50,139 nucleotides of DNA from Chloroflexota bacterium (GTDB lineage: Bacteria > Chloroflexota > Anaerolineae > Aggregatilineales > Phototrophicaceae): contig VXLV01000064.1 of the NCBI GenBank assembly GCA_009841405.1, forward strand, positions 1-50,139, read 5' to 3'. Positions 23,929 through 32,242 of this stretch are shown one piece after another (the stretch's first letter is position 1; every line of letters begins with the position of its first letter). Below the pieces are notes generated by a model that worked only from the letters and a program-made list of their open reading frames with translations, did not search any database and was not told the origin of the DNA. The translations under genes and the position numbers were made by a program.

Positions 23929-24930
23929 ATGCCAACAGACTCGAACAATATAGCAAGTGCGCGCGCGCATTCCAATATCGCGTTCATTAAGTACTGGGGC
24001 AACCGCAACCACAGATTGCGGCTGCCGGCCAACGCGTCCTTGAGCATGAATCTCAGCGAATTGCATACGACGACAACTGTCGAGTGGCTGCCGACGCTCG
24101 ACGCCGACACGCTGGCGATTAACGGCGCGGCGGCTAGCCAGGCTGCGCTTGACCGCGTGAGCGCCCACCTGGACGTCATCCGCCGTCGCCTCGGCATACG
24201 CGCCTCTGCGCGAGTGTCTTCGACGAACAACTTTCCGATGGGCGCCGGCATCGCTTCTTCGGCTTCCGCCTTTGCCGCGCTCACGCTGGCAGCCGTCGCC
24301 GCCGGCCGCGCTAACTTGCGCGAGCGCGAACTGTCGACTTTGGCGCGGATGGGCTCCGGTTCGGCCGCCCGCTCTATTCCCCCAGCTTTCGTAGAGTGGC
24401 ATGCGGGCGACACTCACGAGAGCTCGTACGCGGAGGCATTTGTACATCGTGATCACTGGGCGCTGGCGGATGTGGTCGCCGTCGTCAGCCGACGGCACAA
24501 GCAGACCGGCTCGACCGCGGGGCACCGGGAGGCCGATTCGAGCGTGCTTCAGTCGGCGCGAGTGGCGGGCGCCGACCAGAGACTCGCCGATATTAAAGCC
24601 GCTATCAAGAGCCGGGATTTCGGCGCCTTCGCCGAAATCGTTGAGGAAGACAGCAACCTAATGCACGCGGTGATGATGACCAGCAAGCCGCCGCTATTTT
24701 ACTGGGACCCGCTCTCGCTGCGGGTGATGCAGGCGGTCCGCGATTGGCGCCTGGGGGATGGACTGCGGGTCTGTTACACGCTGGACGCCGGGCCCAACGT
24801 CCATTGCATTTGTGAAGCGGCGGACGCGGCGGCCGTTGTGGCCAAACTAAGGGAGCTATCGCCGGACATCGAGATTCTGCAATCGGGCGTTGGCCGCGGC
24901 GCCTGCCTTATGCCCGCCAAAGCCGTATGA
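23929..24930 (+). CDS. Phosphomevalonate decarboxylase (mevalonate decarboxylase family)
   Basis: A 333-residue GHMP-fold decarboxylase. The N-terminus SNIAFIKYWGNRNHRLRLPANASLSM matches the family, but the diphosphate-gripping Lys of classical diphosphomevalonate decarboxylases (YWGKRD) is Asn25 (YWGN). That change is typical of the phosphomevalonate decarboxylases described from Roseiflexus and haloarchaea. The ATP loop (PMGAGIASSASAFAAL) and catalytic Asp in LDAGPNVH are present. It likely makes isopentenyl phosphate, which the IPK gene next door would convert to IPP. It is divergent from the UbiA-mvk-IPK operon, about 100 bases apart. Start ATG 23929 has only a weak upstream site. Confidence 0.88.
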   Translation: MPTDSNNIASARAHSNIAFIKYWGNRNHRLRLPANASLSMNLSELHTTTTVEWLPTLDADTLAINGAAASQAALDRVSAHLDVIRRRLGIRASARVSSTNNFPMGAGIASSASAFAALTLAAVAAGRANLRERELSTLARMGSGSAARSIPPAFVEWHAGDTHESSYAEAFVHRDHWALADVVAVVSRRHKQTGSTAGHREADSSVLQSARVAGADQRLADIKAAIKSRDFGAFAEIVEEDSNLMHAVMMTSKPPLFYWDPLSLRVMQAVRDWRLGDGLRVCYTLDAGPNVHCICEAADAAAVVAKLRELSPDIEILQSGVGRGACLMPAKAV

Positions 24931-24942
24931 ACCGGGACATTC

Positions 24943-24972
24943 TTGCGCAAGACGGGAAAAGCCCCGTATAAT
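24943..24972 (+). promoter_or_regulatory. Promoter of the site-2 protease gene
   Basis: TTGCGC (24943-24948), 18 bp, then perfect TATAAT (24967-24972), 36 bases before ATG 25009. A short ACGGG...CCCGT inverted repeat overlaps the spacer. Confidence 0.75.
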
Positions 24973-25008
24973 GTGAGCATCTTGAACGCAACTCTGAGGT
25001 GACCGCCA

Positions 25009-26511
25009 ATGCTGATTTCAGCCGCCGCCAGTGACATTCTTCTCACCGTAGCCGCCTTTGTGCTCGTCCTGTTTCCGGCAATCATCATTCATGAGCTTGG
25101 TCATTTTTTCGCCGCCCGCCTGGTGGGAATCAATGTGCTGGAATTCGGCATAGGTTTCCCGCCGCGAATTGCGCGGCTATTCTTCTGGCGCGAGACCCAG
25201 TTCACGTTGAACTTGCTGCCGATCGGCGGGTTCGTGCGGCCGCTCGGCGAGGATATGATCGGCCCGGCTTCAGAAGACAAGGTGAAGCGCGACCGCGCCG
25301 AGTTGGAAGAGCGGCGCTTGGCGGCAAGGCGCGCCGAGCTTGAGCGCGAGTTGCTGCGGCTGCTGGGCATCCCCGACCACAAAATGATGACAGTGAACGA
25401 AGCGCCCCCGTTGGGAAGAATCTTCTTCATGGCGGCCGGCGCCCTGGCGAATTTCGCCAGCGCGATCCTGTTATTCATCGTGGCGGCGCTCTTCGGGCTG
25501 ATGATGCCGGTCGGCGGACTGAGTCAGATCGCCGCTATCCCAGCGACCTCAGTTTTCGCCGGTACAGACGCGCGAGTTGGCGATGTCATTGAGCGCATAA
25601 ATGGCAATCGCTTTGCGGACTTTAGCGACTTCCATGACACGCTGGCCGCGTATTCCGGCGAGCAAATCTCATTCTCGCTTTTGCGCCAGGACACGGAAGA
25701 ACCATTCGTTGTAACGGTCAGACCCGACTTCGCGGACCGCGCGGGCGCGATTCAAGTCCTGGGCGTGCTTGAAGATTCGCCGGCGGCGCTCGCCGGGATT
25801 CTCCCGGGAGACCTGGTGACCCAGATCAGCGACTTGTCTATTCCTTCATCCGGCGACCCTGCGCAAAAGCTAAGTGATGCCGCGCGCGAAGCCGAAGGCC
25901 GGCCGCTGCCCCTGACCATTTATCGCGAGCATGACGACGGCATTGCGGAGCGCCTGCGCCTGGTCGTGACGCCGCGCGTTGATCCGCCGGATGGCGAGGG
26001 CAGGTTGGGCATCGCGATTCGCTCGCAGGTTGGTACCGGCGAGGGGACGCGCTTCGCCAACGCGGGCTACGTGCGGGAATCCGTTCCGCAGAGCATTCCC
26101 GACGCGATCGCTTACGGTTTCCGCACGACCGGCGACACCTTCAGCCTGATCGCGTCTATCCCCGGCCGCTTGCTAGACGGTTCGCTCAGCGGCGAGGACG
26201 CGCGGCCTATCAGCATCATCGGCATCAGCAAAATCGGCGGCGAGTTCTTGCAGCGCAGTTTCAGTGAAGGCCCCAGCTTGATGCTGCATTTTGTCGCGCT
26301 GATCAGCATATTCCTGGGCATCACCAATCTTTTGCCGATTCCGGCCCTGGATGGCGGTCGCATTGTCTTCGTGCTAATCGAGATGTTGCGCGGCAAACCC
26401 GTGAATCCCAGGCTCGAGGCGCGCGTGCACCAGATTGGTATCGTCGTGCTGCTGCTCCTGGGCAGCCTGGTCATGATTTATGATTTGATCAATCCACCGA
26501 GCATCTCATGA
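25009..26511 (+). CDS. rseP: Site-2 intramembrane metalloprotease, RseP type (M50)
   Basis: A 500-residue membrane zinc protease. HELGH (28-32) supplies two zinc ligands and the catalytic Glu, and NLLPIPALDGGR near the C-terminus supplies the Asp ligand. Two PDZ-like domains lie between (about 175-240 and 250-330). A charged, probably helical insert (about 88-120, RDRAELEERRLAARRAELEREL) follows the first helix pair. It likely cuts anti-sigma factors or leftover signal peptides, by family. GAGGTGA lies six bases before ATG 25009. It overlaps the HEAT-repeat gene by ATGA. Confidence 0.95.
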   Translation: MLISAAASDILLTVAAFVLVLFPAIIIHELGHFFAARLVGINVLEFGIGFPPRIARLFFWRETQFTLNLLPIGGFVRPLGEDMIGPASEDKVKRDRAELEERRLAARRAELERELLRLLGIPDHKMMTVNEAPPLGRIFFMAAGALANFASAILLFIVAALFGLMMPVGGLSQIAAIPATSVFAGTDARVGDVIERINGNRFADFSDFHDTLAAYSGEQISFSLLRQDTEEPFVVTVRPDFADRAGAIQVLGVLEDSPAALAGILPGDLVTQISDLSIPSSGDPAQKLSDAAREAEGRPLPLTIYREHDDGIAERLRLVVTPRVDPPDGEGRLGIAIRSQVGTGEGTRFANAGYVRESVPQSIPDAIAYGFRTTGDTFSLIASIPGRLLDGSLSGEDARPISIIGISKIGGEFLQRSFSEGPSLMLHFVALISIFLGITNLLPIPALDGGRIVFVLIEMLRGKPVNPRLEARVHQIGIVVLLLLGSLVMIYDLINPPSIS

Positions 26512-27509
26512 TTGAAGCCGACGAGCAACTGAGCGAGTTGAACGAAACGCCCTTCGAGAAGCCCGCGCTTGATGATGTTCGCGCGGCTCTGCGCCGGCTC
26601 GACGAAGCGCCGAGGCGCGCGGTCGCGGCGACTGTCGCTTACGGCCTAAGCGACTTGACCGTTACCGAGCGCCAGGCGCTGGAAGACGATTGGGCGCGAC
26701 TCGCGTCTGAAACCAGGCGACGTGTCTTGCGTTCGCTGCTTGAAGCGAGCGAAGCCATGTTTGAAATGAACTACCGCGAGATCGCATTACTCGGTCTGGA
26801 CGACGCGGACCGCGATGCGAGAGCGGCCGCCATCGAACTGCTGTGGACGGACGAAACCGAAGAGACCATGCGGCGTCTGATTACGCTCGCCGCTGAAGAT
26901 CGGGATGCGGTCGTCCGTGCGGCCGCGCTAAAGGAATTGGGACGATTCATTCTGCTCGGCGAATACGGCGATATCCCGGACGACGCCGCCAAGGCAGCGC
27001 AAGCCCTCGCCTTGAGAATCCATACTGACCGCGGCGAGACGCTGGAAGTCCGCCGGCGCGCGCTGGAAGCATTGAGCAATTCCAGCCATCCCGATGTCGA
27101 GCGCTTGATTCGCGCAGCCTATACCGATGGCAATCATGATCTCAAGATCAGCGCGCTCTTCGCGATGGGGCGAACCTGCAGCAAAGTCTGGCGCGAAATC
27201 ATCATGGAAGAACTTGACAGCGCAGACAACGAGCTGGTCTTTGAAGCGGTAACCGCTTGCGGGCAGATCCAACTGCAGGAAAGCGCGCGCCGGATCGGCC
27301 AACTGGCAATCAGCGAAGACCGGGAGATTCAGCTGGCTGCCATCTGGGCGCTGGGCGAGATCGGCGGCAACCATGCCTTCGAGATCTTGACGAATCTGGA
27401 GGAGACAGTCGACGATGAAGAAGCCGCCGCCGTCATTGACGAGGCCTTGGACACCGCCGGGTTTGGTCGCACATTCGCGGCCTTGGGTCTAGATCTTGAC
27501 GAAGACTAA
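26508..27509 (+). CDS. HEAT-repeat protein
   Basis: A 333-residue soluble acidic protein of paired helices. Repeats are visible as ...VRRRALEALSNSSHPDVERLIRAAY, ...LKISALFAMGRTCSKVWREII, ...LVFEAVTACGQIQLQESARRIG and ...IQLAAIWALGEIGGNHAFEIL, spaced about 31-37 residues. No enzyme motifs. It is coupled to rseP through a four-base overlap, suggesting a partner or adaptor role for the protease, which is inference. Confidence 0.88.
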   Translation: MIEADEQLSELNETPFEKPALDDVRAALRRLDEAPRRAVAATVAYGLSDLTVTERQALEDDWARLASETRRRVLRSLLEASEAMFEMNYREIALLGLDDADRDARAAAIELLWTDETEETMRRLITLAAEDRDAVVRAAALKELGRFILLGEYGDIPDDAAKAAQALALRIHTDRGETLEVRRRALEALSNSSHPDVERLIRAAYTDGNHDLKISALFAMGRTCSKVWREIIMEELDSADNELVFEAVTACGQIQLQESARRIGQLAISEDREIQLAAIWALGEIGGNHAFEILTNLEETVDDEEAAAVIDEALDTAGFGRTFAALGLDLDED

Positions 27510-27526
27510 AGGCAGCAGCGCCCGCG

Positions 27527-27856
27527 TCACTGCGCAAACATGGTCTGCATCTTCATGGCGAGGCCCATATCGCCCATGATCTTCAGTTTGCCCGTCATGA
27601 AGGCCTGCATCGCATTCATCTGCCCGGTGGCGACTGCGTGCCAATCGTCGGCGGTCGCTCTGACCGTCATTACGGCGTTGCTCGGGGCGCCTTCGCCCGT
27701 TTCCGCGCTGCCGTCCGCCACCCTGATCCAAAAGCTCCCGCCATTGTCGCCGCTAAGATCAAAGGCAATCGTGGCGTCCACGCCATCGGCCTTCTCAGGA
27801 ATGAAGCGGTCCACCATCGCCGGAAAAAGGCTCTTTACTTCCTCAGCTGTCGCCAT
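27527..27856 (-). CDS. Stand-alone SCP2 sterol-carrier domain protein
   Basis: 109 residues covering a whole SCP2 domain: IAFDLSGDNGGSFWIRVADG, NAVMTVRATADDWHAVATGQMNAMQAFMTGKLKIMGDMGLAMKM. The family binds fatty acids, acyl-CoA or other lipids in the cytoplasm. GAGGAG lies about seven bases before ATG 27856, and a good promoter is found upstream. It is convergent with the HEAT-repeat gene and divergent from the LysM/M23 gene. Confidence 0.92.
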   Translation of the reverse strand: MATAEEVKSLFPAMVDRFIPEKADGVDATIAFDLSGDNGGSFWIRVADGSAETGEGAPSNAVMTVRATADDWHAVATGQMNAMQAFMTGKLKIMGDMGLAMKMQTMFAQ

Positions 27857-27899
27857 GATTAACTCCTCATTATGATTTCGCGCCTGCGAATACCGGCTC

Positions 27900-27928
27900 A
27901 GTATACAGTTGTTCACGGGAACTCCCAA
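27900..27928 (-). promoter_or_regulatory. Promoter of the SCP2 gene
   Basis: Minus strand: TTGGGA (27923-27928), 17 bp, TATACT (27900-27905), giving a leader of roughly 37 bases. Confidence 0.65.
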
Positions 27929-27931
27929 GTG

Positions 27932-29593
27932 ATGTTTGTTCGACTTCAATTGGCGCCGGGTGTGATTTATCGTCTCGCGCCGGCGTTTGCCTTTTGCTGC
28001 ATCTGCGCCCTCGCGCTGATGGGCTGCACGATGCCGCGTAGAGTCGCAAGTCAACCGGAAGGCGCGGCAATTGCCGAACCCGGCCCGGGAAGCACGACGG
28101 TGACAGAGGATGCGAACGATGCCGGGGCCGGCCATCCGTCCGCATCGACATCAAACCAGCCGACGACCGCCGCAAACGAGCAGAATGGCCGCGTGGAAAC
28201 GGGCCCGGAAGCGGTAGCGACGGCGTCGACTTCGTCGCATCGGGTCGTGGCCGGGGATACCTTGACGCAAATCGCGGAAAGATACGGTGTGTCCGTGGCG
28301 TCGCTGATGCGCGCCAACGACCTGCCCAATCCCAATCTCTTGACAGTCGGCCAGATTATCACGCTGCCGGCGCCGCCGGTGGACTACACGCCGGCTTTTC
28401 ACATTTTGCCGGATTCCCTGCTTGTGCGTTCAACTACGGCGGGCGACTTTGACGTTGACGCCTTCATCAGCTCGCATGGCGGCGCCCTAAGTGACTTGAC
28501 CGTGCACCTGAACGAAACTCGATTTGACGGGACTGCCCGCGCGGGGAGTTTCAGCGCCGCTGAAATCATCGAGCGAGTTTCGCTCGAATACAGTGTTGAC
28601 CCGCGCATTCTGATCGCCTTCCTCGAATACGCCGCCGGAATGCTGACGGAGAGCGCGCTCGATGACGAGACGAAGCAGTTTCCGCTGCGCCAGCCGGAGG
28701 CCTATTTCCGGATGCGCCGGGCGGGCCTGTACAATCAGCTGAGCTGGCTGGCTGACCGGCTCAACCAAGGATATTACGGCTGGAAGTATCGCGGCGAGTC
28801 GATTCTTGAGCTTGAAGACGGCAGCCGCCTGTATTATGAACCGAAGCTAAATCCTGGCACGGTGGCGGTTCAGCATGTGCTGGCGCAACTGCCGAGCGTC
28901 GCCGATTGGCGGGAGGCGAGCGGCGAAGCGGGCATATCCGCGACTTACCAAGGGCTATTTGGCGATCCGCTGCAGTTTGCGCATGAGACAGTCCCGGCGA
29001 ACTTGCAGCAACCTGACTTGACGCTGCCCTTTCCGCGCGGCGACGTGTGGCGGTTTACCGGCGGCTTCCACGGCGGCTGGGGCAACGGCAGCGCATGGGC
29101 GGCGGTCGACTTTTCTCCGCCACGGGGCGCCGGGCAGGGCGGGGCATGTTACACGGCGGTCCATCCGACGACGGCCGTGGCGCGCGGCATAATCACGCGC
29201 TTGGACGAAGGCGTCGTGATCCTGGACCTGGACGAAGACTCGAATGAGGGAACCGGTTGGACGGTTTTGTATTTGCATGTCGATCACAAGAATCTGCTTG
29301 AAGAAGGCCAGGTGGTTGAGGCGGGCAACATCCTTGGCTACGCCTCCTGTCTCGGCGGTGTGACCAACGCCACGCATCTCCATATCGCGCGGCGCTATAA
29401 TGGCGAGTGGCTGCCGGCCGATTGCAACCGCTGCCCGCCGGGCGTCGCCGTACCGCCATTTGTGATGAGCGACTGGAAAGTCGTCGGCTTGAATAGCCAG
29501 CTTTACCAGGGCTTTATGGTGCACCAACTGGAAAATCGAACGGCGGTCGCCGAGCAGGGTAGGTACACGGCAGTCAATGAAATATCATGGTGA
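27932..29593 (+). CDS. Lipoprotein with LysM and M23-type metallopeptidase domains
   Basis: 553 residues: signal peptide with lipobox LALMGC (Cys32), a Ser/Thr/Ala-rich linker, one LysM domain (HRVVAGDTLTQIAERYGVSVASLMRANDLPNPNLLTVGQIITLP, about 103-146), an unrecognised helical middle, then a C-terminal M23 region. There, FHGGWGNGSAWAAVDF (H...D) and THLHIARR (HxH) look like the zinc ligands of a LytM-type endopeptidase. It probably binds and trims peptidoglycan outside the membrane. ATG 27932 directly precedes the signal peptide; ATG 27872 would add 20 residues. It overlaps the next gene by 17 bases. Confidence 0.88.
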   Translation: MFVRLQLAPGVIYRLAPAFAFCCICALALMGCTMPRRVASQPEGAAIAEPGPGSTTVTEDANDAGAGHPSASTSNQPTTAANEQNGRVETGPEAVATASTSSHRVVAGDTLTQIAERYGVSVASLMRANDLPNPNLLTVGQIITLPAPPVDYTPAFHILPDSLLVRSTTAGDFDVDAFISSHGGALSDLTVHLNETRFDGTARAGSFSAAEIIERVSLEYSVDPRILIAFLEYAAGMLTESALDDETKQFPLRQPEAYFRMRRAGLYNQLSWLADRLNQGYYGWKYRGESILELEDGSRLYYEPKLNPGTVAVQHVLAQLPSVADWREASGEAGISATYQGLFGDPLQFAHETVPANLQQPDLTLPFPRGDVWRFTGGFHGGWGNGSAWAAVDFSPPRGAGQGGACYTAVHPTTAVARGIITRLDEGVVILDLDEDSNEGTGWTVLYLHVDHKNLLEEGQVVEAGNILGYASCLGGVTNATHLHIARRYNGEWLPADCNRCPPGVAVPPFVMSDWKVVGLNSQLYQGFMVHQLENRTAVAEQGRYTAVNEISW

Positions 29594-30350
29594 GGTCATC
29601 GTCGGCGGCTTCCGCCAGGGCCGAGCGTTGCTACGCGCAGTCCAGCTTCTAATGTCTGTGGTATGTGTTTGCGGCCAAGGCCATTTGGCTTGGGCGCAAG
29701 CGCGTTCGACCGCCACGCCTGTCGTCGCCGTGATTATCACGCCGACGGCTGAGGGCGAGGATCCGCCGACGCCCACCAGCACAGCGACTCTAAGCCCGAC
29801 GCCGCTGCCGGCCGTCAGATTGCGCGCGCGCTCAACCGCCGGCAACATCAACGTACGAGCGCTGCCGAACCTGGAAAGCGCAGTTCTGGGCATCATTGTC
29901 GACGCTACCGAGTATCAGGTTTTGCGCAACTACTTTCGCTGGTACGAGTTTCGCTACGATGCGTCGCCAAACGGACGCGCCTGGGTTTATGGCGATCTGG
30001 TTGAGATCATCGGGGACCGCTCGCTCATTGAAGTCATTGACAACGCCGCCGAAATCGAGCGCCCCGGTCAAGCGGAGGACCTGCTGGCGGGCGGCGGGGA
30101 AGGTGACTCTCAGCGAACAATTGCGATTTCGACTGTACAGGCCGGCGCCGACCAGTCGGTCGAATTGGCGGTCGCTACGGTACTGCCGACTTTTACCCGG
30201 CCACCCCCGACGCCAGCGTCGATAAACGACCAGGTTCAAATTGAGGCCGGAATCCAGAATTCGCTGCTTCAGGTCCCGCCGATCTTGCCGATCGCGGTCC
30301 TGGGAGGATTGGGGCTTTTAGGTCTTTTGATCAGCGCTATCCGGCCATAG
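29577..30350 (+). CDS. Exported SH3b-domain protein with C-terminal membrane anchor
   Basis: 257 residues: N-terminal hydrophobic export signal (about 18-41, ending AWAQA), a Pro/Thr-rich linker (TPTSTATLSPTPLP), one bacterial SH3 domain (RSTAGNINVRALPNLESAVLGIIVDATEYQVL ... GRAWVYGDLVEI, about 83-147), a long spacer, and a C-terminal helix (LPIAVLGGLGLLGLLISAI) before RP. It likely contacts peptidoglycan. It overlaps the M23 lipoprotein gene, so the two are coupled. Confidence 0.85.
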   Translation: MKYHGEVIVGGFRQGRALLRAVQLLMSVVCVCGQGHLAWAQARSTATPVVAVIITPTAEGEDPPTPTSTATLSPTPLPAVRLRARSTAGNINVRALPNLESAVLGIIVDATEYQVLRNYFRWYEFRYDASPNGRAWVYGDLVEIIGDRSLIEVIDNAAEIERPGQAEDLLAGGGEGDSQRTIAISTVQAGADQSVELAVATVLPTFTRPPPTPASINDQVQIEAGIQNSLLQVPPILPIAVLGGLGLLGLLISAIRP

Positions 30351-30373
30351 TCGACCGGCTAACGCGCCTGCCG

Positions 30374-30802
30374 CTAATAGCTGCAGCAAGTGCCGCAGCC
30401 CTGGCTGTCATCGGCCGCCTGTTCCTCGCCTGATTTAAAGGAATGGCCGCAGCCACAGCTCGAGACCGCATTGGGGTTGTCAATCTGGAAGCCGCCGCCG
30501 ATCAAGCTGTCTACATAGTCAATACGCGCCCCGCGCAGATAGGCAAGGCTTGTAGGGTCGACAAGCAGACGCACGCCATCCCTGTTCACCACAGTGTCTC
30601 CGGCTTCTGGCGTTTCCTGAAAAGCCATGCCGTATTGCAGGCCGGAGCAGCCGCCGCCCGTAACAAATACGCGCAATGCATGACTTGGTATATTCCGTTC
30701 TTCCAGCAGATTACGGATGATCGAAACGGCCGCGGGCGTCACGCTCAACGCCGTATCATCCGTCATCGCTTCAACTGGCCGCTGTTCGACTAATACCATC
30801 AT
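30374..30802 (-). CDS. erpA: Iron-sulfur cluster insertion protein, ErpA/HesB-IscA type
   Basis: A 142-residue A-type carrier that delivers Fe-S clusters. The three conserved Cys are present in GGGCSGLQYG and SSCGCGHSF, with VDPTSLAYLRGARIDYVDSLIGGGFQIDNPNA between them. The ORF continues about 20 residues past the usual end, with an acidic stretch and a Cys-rich tail (QGCGTCCSY). GAGGGGG precedes ATG 30802. Monocistronic, convergent with the SH3b gene. Confidence 0.94.
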   Translation of the reverse strand: MMVLVEQRPVEAMTDDTALSVTPAAVSIIRNLLEERNIPSHALRVFVTGGGCSGLQYGMAFQETPEAGDTVVNRDGVRLLVDPTSLAYLRGARIDYVDSLIGGGFQIDNPNAVSSCGCGHSFKSGEEQAADDSQGCGTCCSY

Positions 30803-30995
30803 GAACCCCCTCGTCTTTGACGATCTGCAGAAAGCATAGCATAGAGATCCAGCGCTGTCAATTTTTCTTTCGCGATTGCTTCGCCGCGCTATTAACGCGG
30901 GCGAAAAAAGCGGAGTGTTTGAACCGCGTACACCCGGACTGAAACAGCCCGCCGGGACTTAACAGAATACATTTGCAAATTCGATAGTAAATCGT

Positions 30996-31024
30996 TTGCC
31001 TGTATATCACGCGGGCACTATACT
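30996..31024 (+). promoter_or_regulatory. Promoter of the four-SH3b protein gene
   Basis: TTGCCT (30996-31001), 17 bp, TATACT (31019-31024), about 50 bases before ATG 31080. It lies in the 277-base gap 30803-31079, which otherwise shows only AT-rich leader sequence. Confidence 0.7.
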
Positions 31025-31079
31025 GACTGTCGGAAAACGCTCAGATGTTGGTGTCAGTCAGACCATCCTGGAGGTACGA

Positions 31080-32162
31080 ATGCTCAGGATAACGAAGTTT
31101 CACATATTGTTGCTAATTACGAGTCTATTCATCCTTGGGCTAAATCCTTTGGCGGTCCTGGCTCAGGGATCGGACGCCCATATAGTCGTCAATGCGTACA
31201 GGCTGAATGTGCGCACCGGTCCAGGCGTGAGCCACAGCATAATAACGGAGGTGCCCGGCGGCACTGCGCTGCCGGTTACGATGCTCTCTGCCGATCGCAA
31301 ATGGTACGAAGTCGCGGGCGGATTCGGCCGGGGTTGGTTGCACTCGGCTTATGCGATTCCCCGTGGCGACTTCTCGAACGTGCCCTGGGCGGGCGCGCCC
31401 ACCAACCTCGGCAGCGGCACGGCCGATGCCACGAGAAGCGCGGCTCGTCTCGTCATAAACACGTCGTACTTGAACGCGCGGACAGGGCCGGGCGTCGGGC
31501 ACAGCGTCCTCACCGTTCTGCCCGGCGGTACAGTCGTGGCTGTGGTAGCGCGGGATCATGGCGGCGTCTGGTATCAAGTCAGGACCTCGGCGGGAGTCGG
31601 CTGGGTCAATACGCGCTACACAGTTGGCCGCGGCGATTTCTCCGCAATTCCTACTGTGGGCGCCCCGGCGCCGACCGCGCCGGCATTTCCAGAAGGCACG
31701 CCGCATTTGGTGGTCAATACCTCGTACCTGAATGTACGCACGGGTCCAAGCGCTCGCCACGACATTTTGATCACGGTTCGAGGAGGAACCAAGCTGCCGG
31801 CGATAGGTATCGCGCCGGACCGCAAATGGTATGAAGTCACGACCGCCGCCGGAAACGGCTGGGTCAATACGCGCTATACGGTAGGTCGCGGCGACTTCTC
31901 AAATGTCAGGCGTTACCAGGACGCGCTTAGAGGCGACACGCCGCGCGCGGTTGTCAACACCTCCTACCTCAACGCGCGAAGCGGGCCTGGCACTACCCAC
32001 AATATTGTGGCCGTGGTTCCCGGCGGCACGACCTTGCCGGTACTCGGCAAGTCCGCTGACGGCCGGTGGTTCCTGGTCCAAGGCGACTTCGGGCAGGGCT
32101 GGCTGCGGAATCGATACGTTGTTTTCCGCGGCAACTATGGCCAGGTTCAGGTGGCCGGCTAG
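31080..32162 (+). CDS. Secreted protein with four SH3b repeats
   Basis: 360 residues: a signal peptide (about 1-29, LAVLAQG) followed by four bacterial SH3 repeats, each opening (V/I)N(T/A).YLN.R(T/S)GP and closing G(W)(V/L)NTRY.(V)GRGDFS or a close variant, at about residues 35-100, 120-185, 210-280 and 290-355. No catalytic domain is present. Such proteins usually bind cell-wall peptides or glycans. Perfect GGAGG (31070-31074) five bases before ATG 31080 sets the start. It has its own promoter and terminator, and the repeats have diverged at the DNA level. Confidence 0.9.
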   Translation: MLRITKFHILLLITSLFILGLNPLAVLAQGSDAHIVVNAYRLNVRTGPGVSHSIITEVPGGTALPVTMLSADRKWYEVAGGFGRGWLHSAYAIPRGDFSNVPWAGAPTNLGSGTADATRSAARLVINTSYLNARTGPGVGHSVLTVLPGGTVVAVVARDHGGVWYQVRTSAGVGWVNTRYTVGRGDFSAIPTVGAPAPTAPAFPEGTPHLVVNTSYLNVRTGPSARHDILITVRGGTKLPAIGIAPDRKWYEVTTAAGNGWVNTRYTVGRGDFSNVRRYQDALRGDTPRAVVNTSYLNARSGPGTTHNIVAVVPGGTTLPVLGKSADGRWFLVQGDFGQGWLRNRYVVFRGNYGQVQVAG

Positions 32163-32199
32163 CGGCGCTTCTGTTCAATTTGCGATCCGAGACTTACAA

Positions 32200-32229
32200 T
32201 ACACCCTGTCGACGCGGCAGGGTGTTTTG
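32200..32229 (+). terminator. Rho-independent terminator after the SH3b gene
   Basis: ACACCCTG (32201-32208) pairs with CAGGGTGT (32218-32225), loop TCGACGCGG, tail TTTGATT. The Shine-Dalgarno of the next gene follows directly. Confidence 0.8.
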
Positions 32230-32242
32230 ATTGGAGCGGACA

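Noticed and set aside
27857..28135. N-terminal extension of the SCP2 protein
   Set aside because: The frame is open, but the added part is Arg/His-rich and overlaps the divergent LysM/M23 gene; the ATG at 27856 has a strong ribosome site and a promoter upstream.
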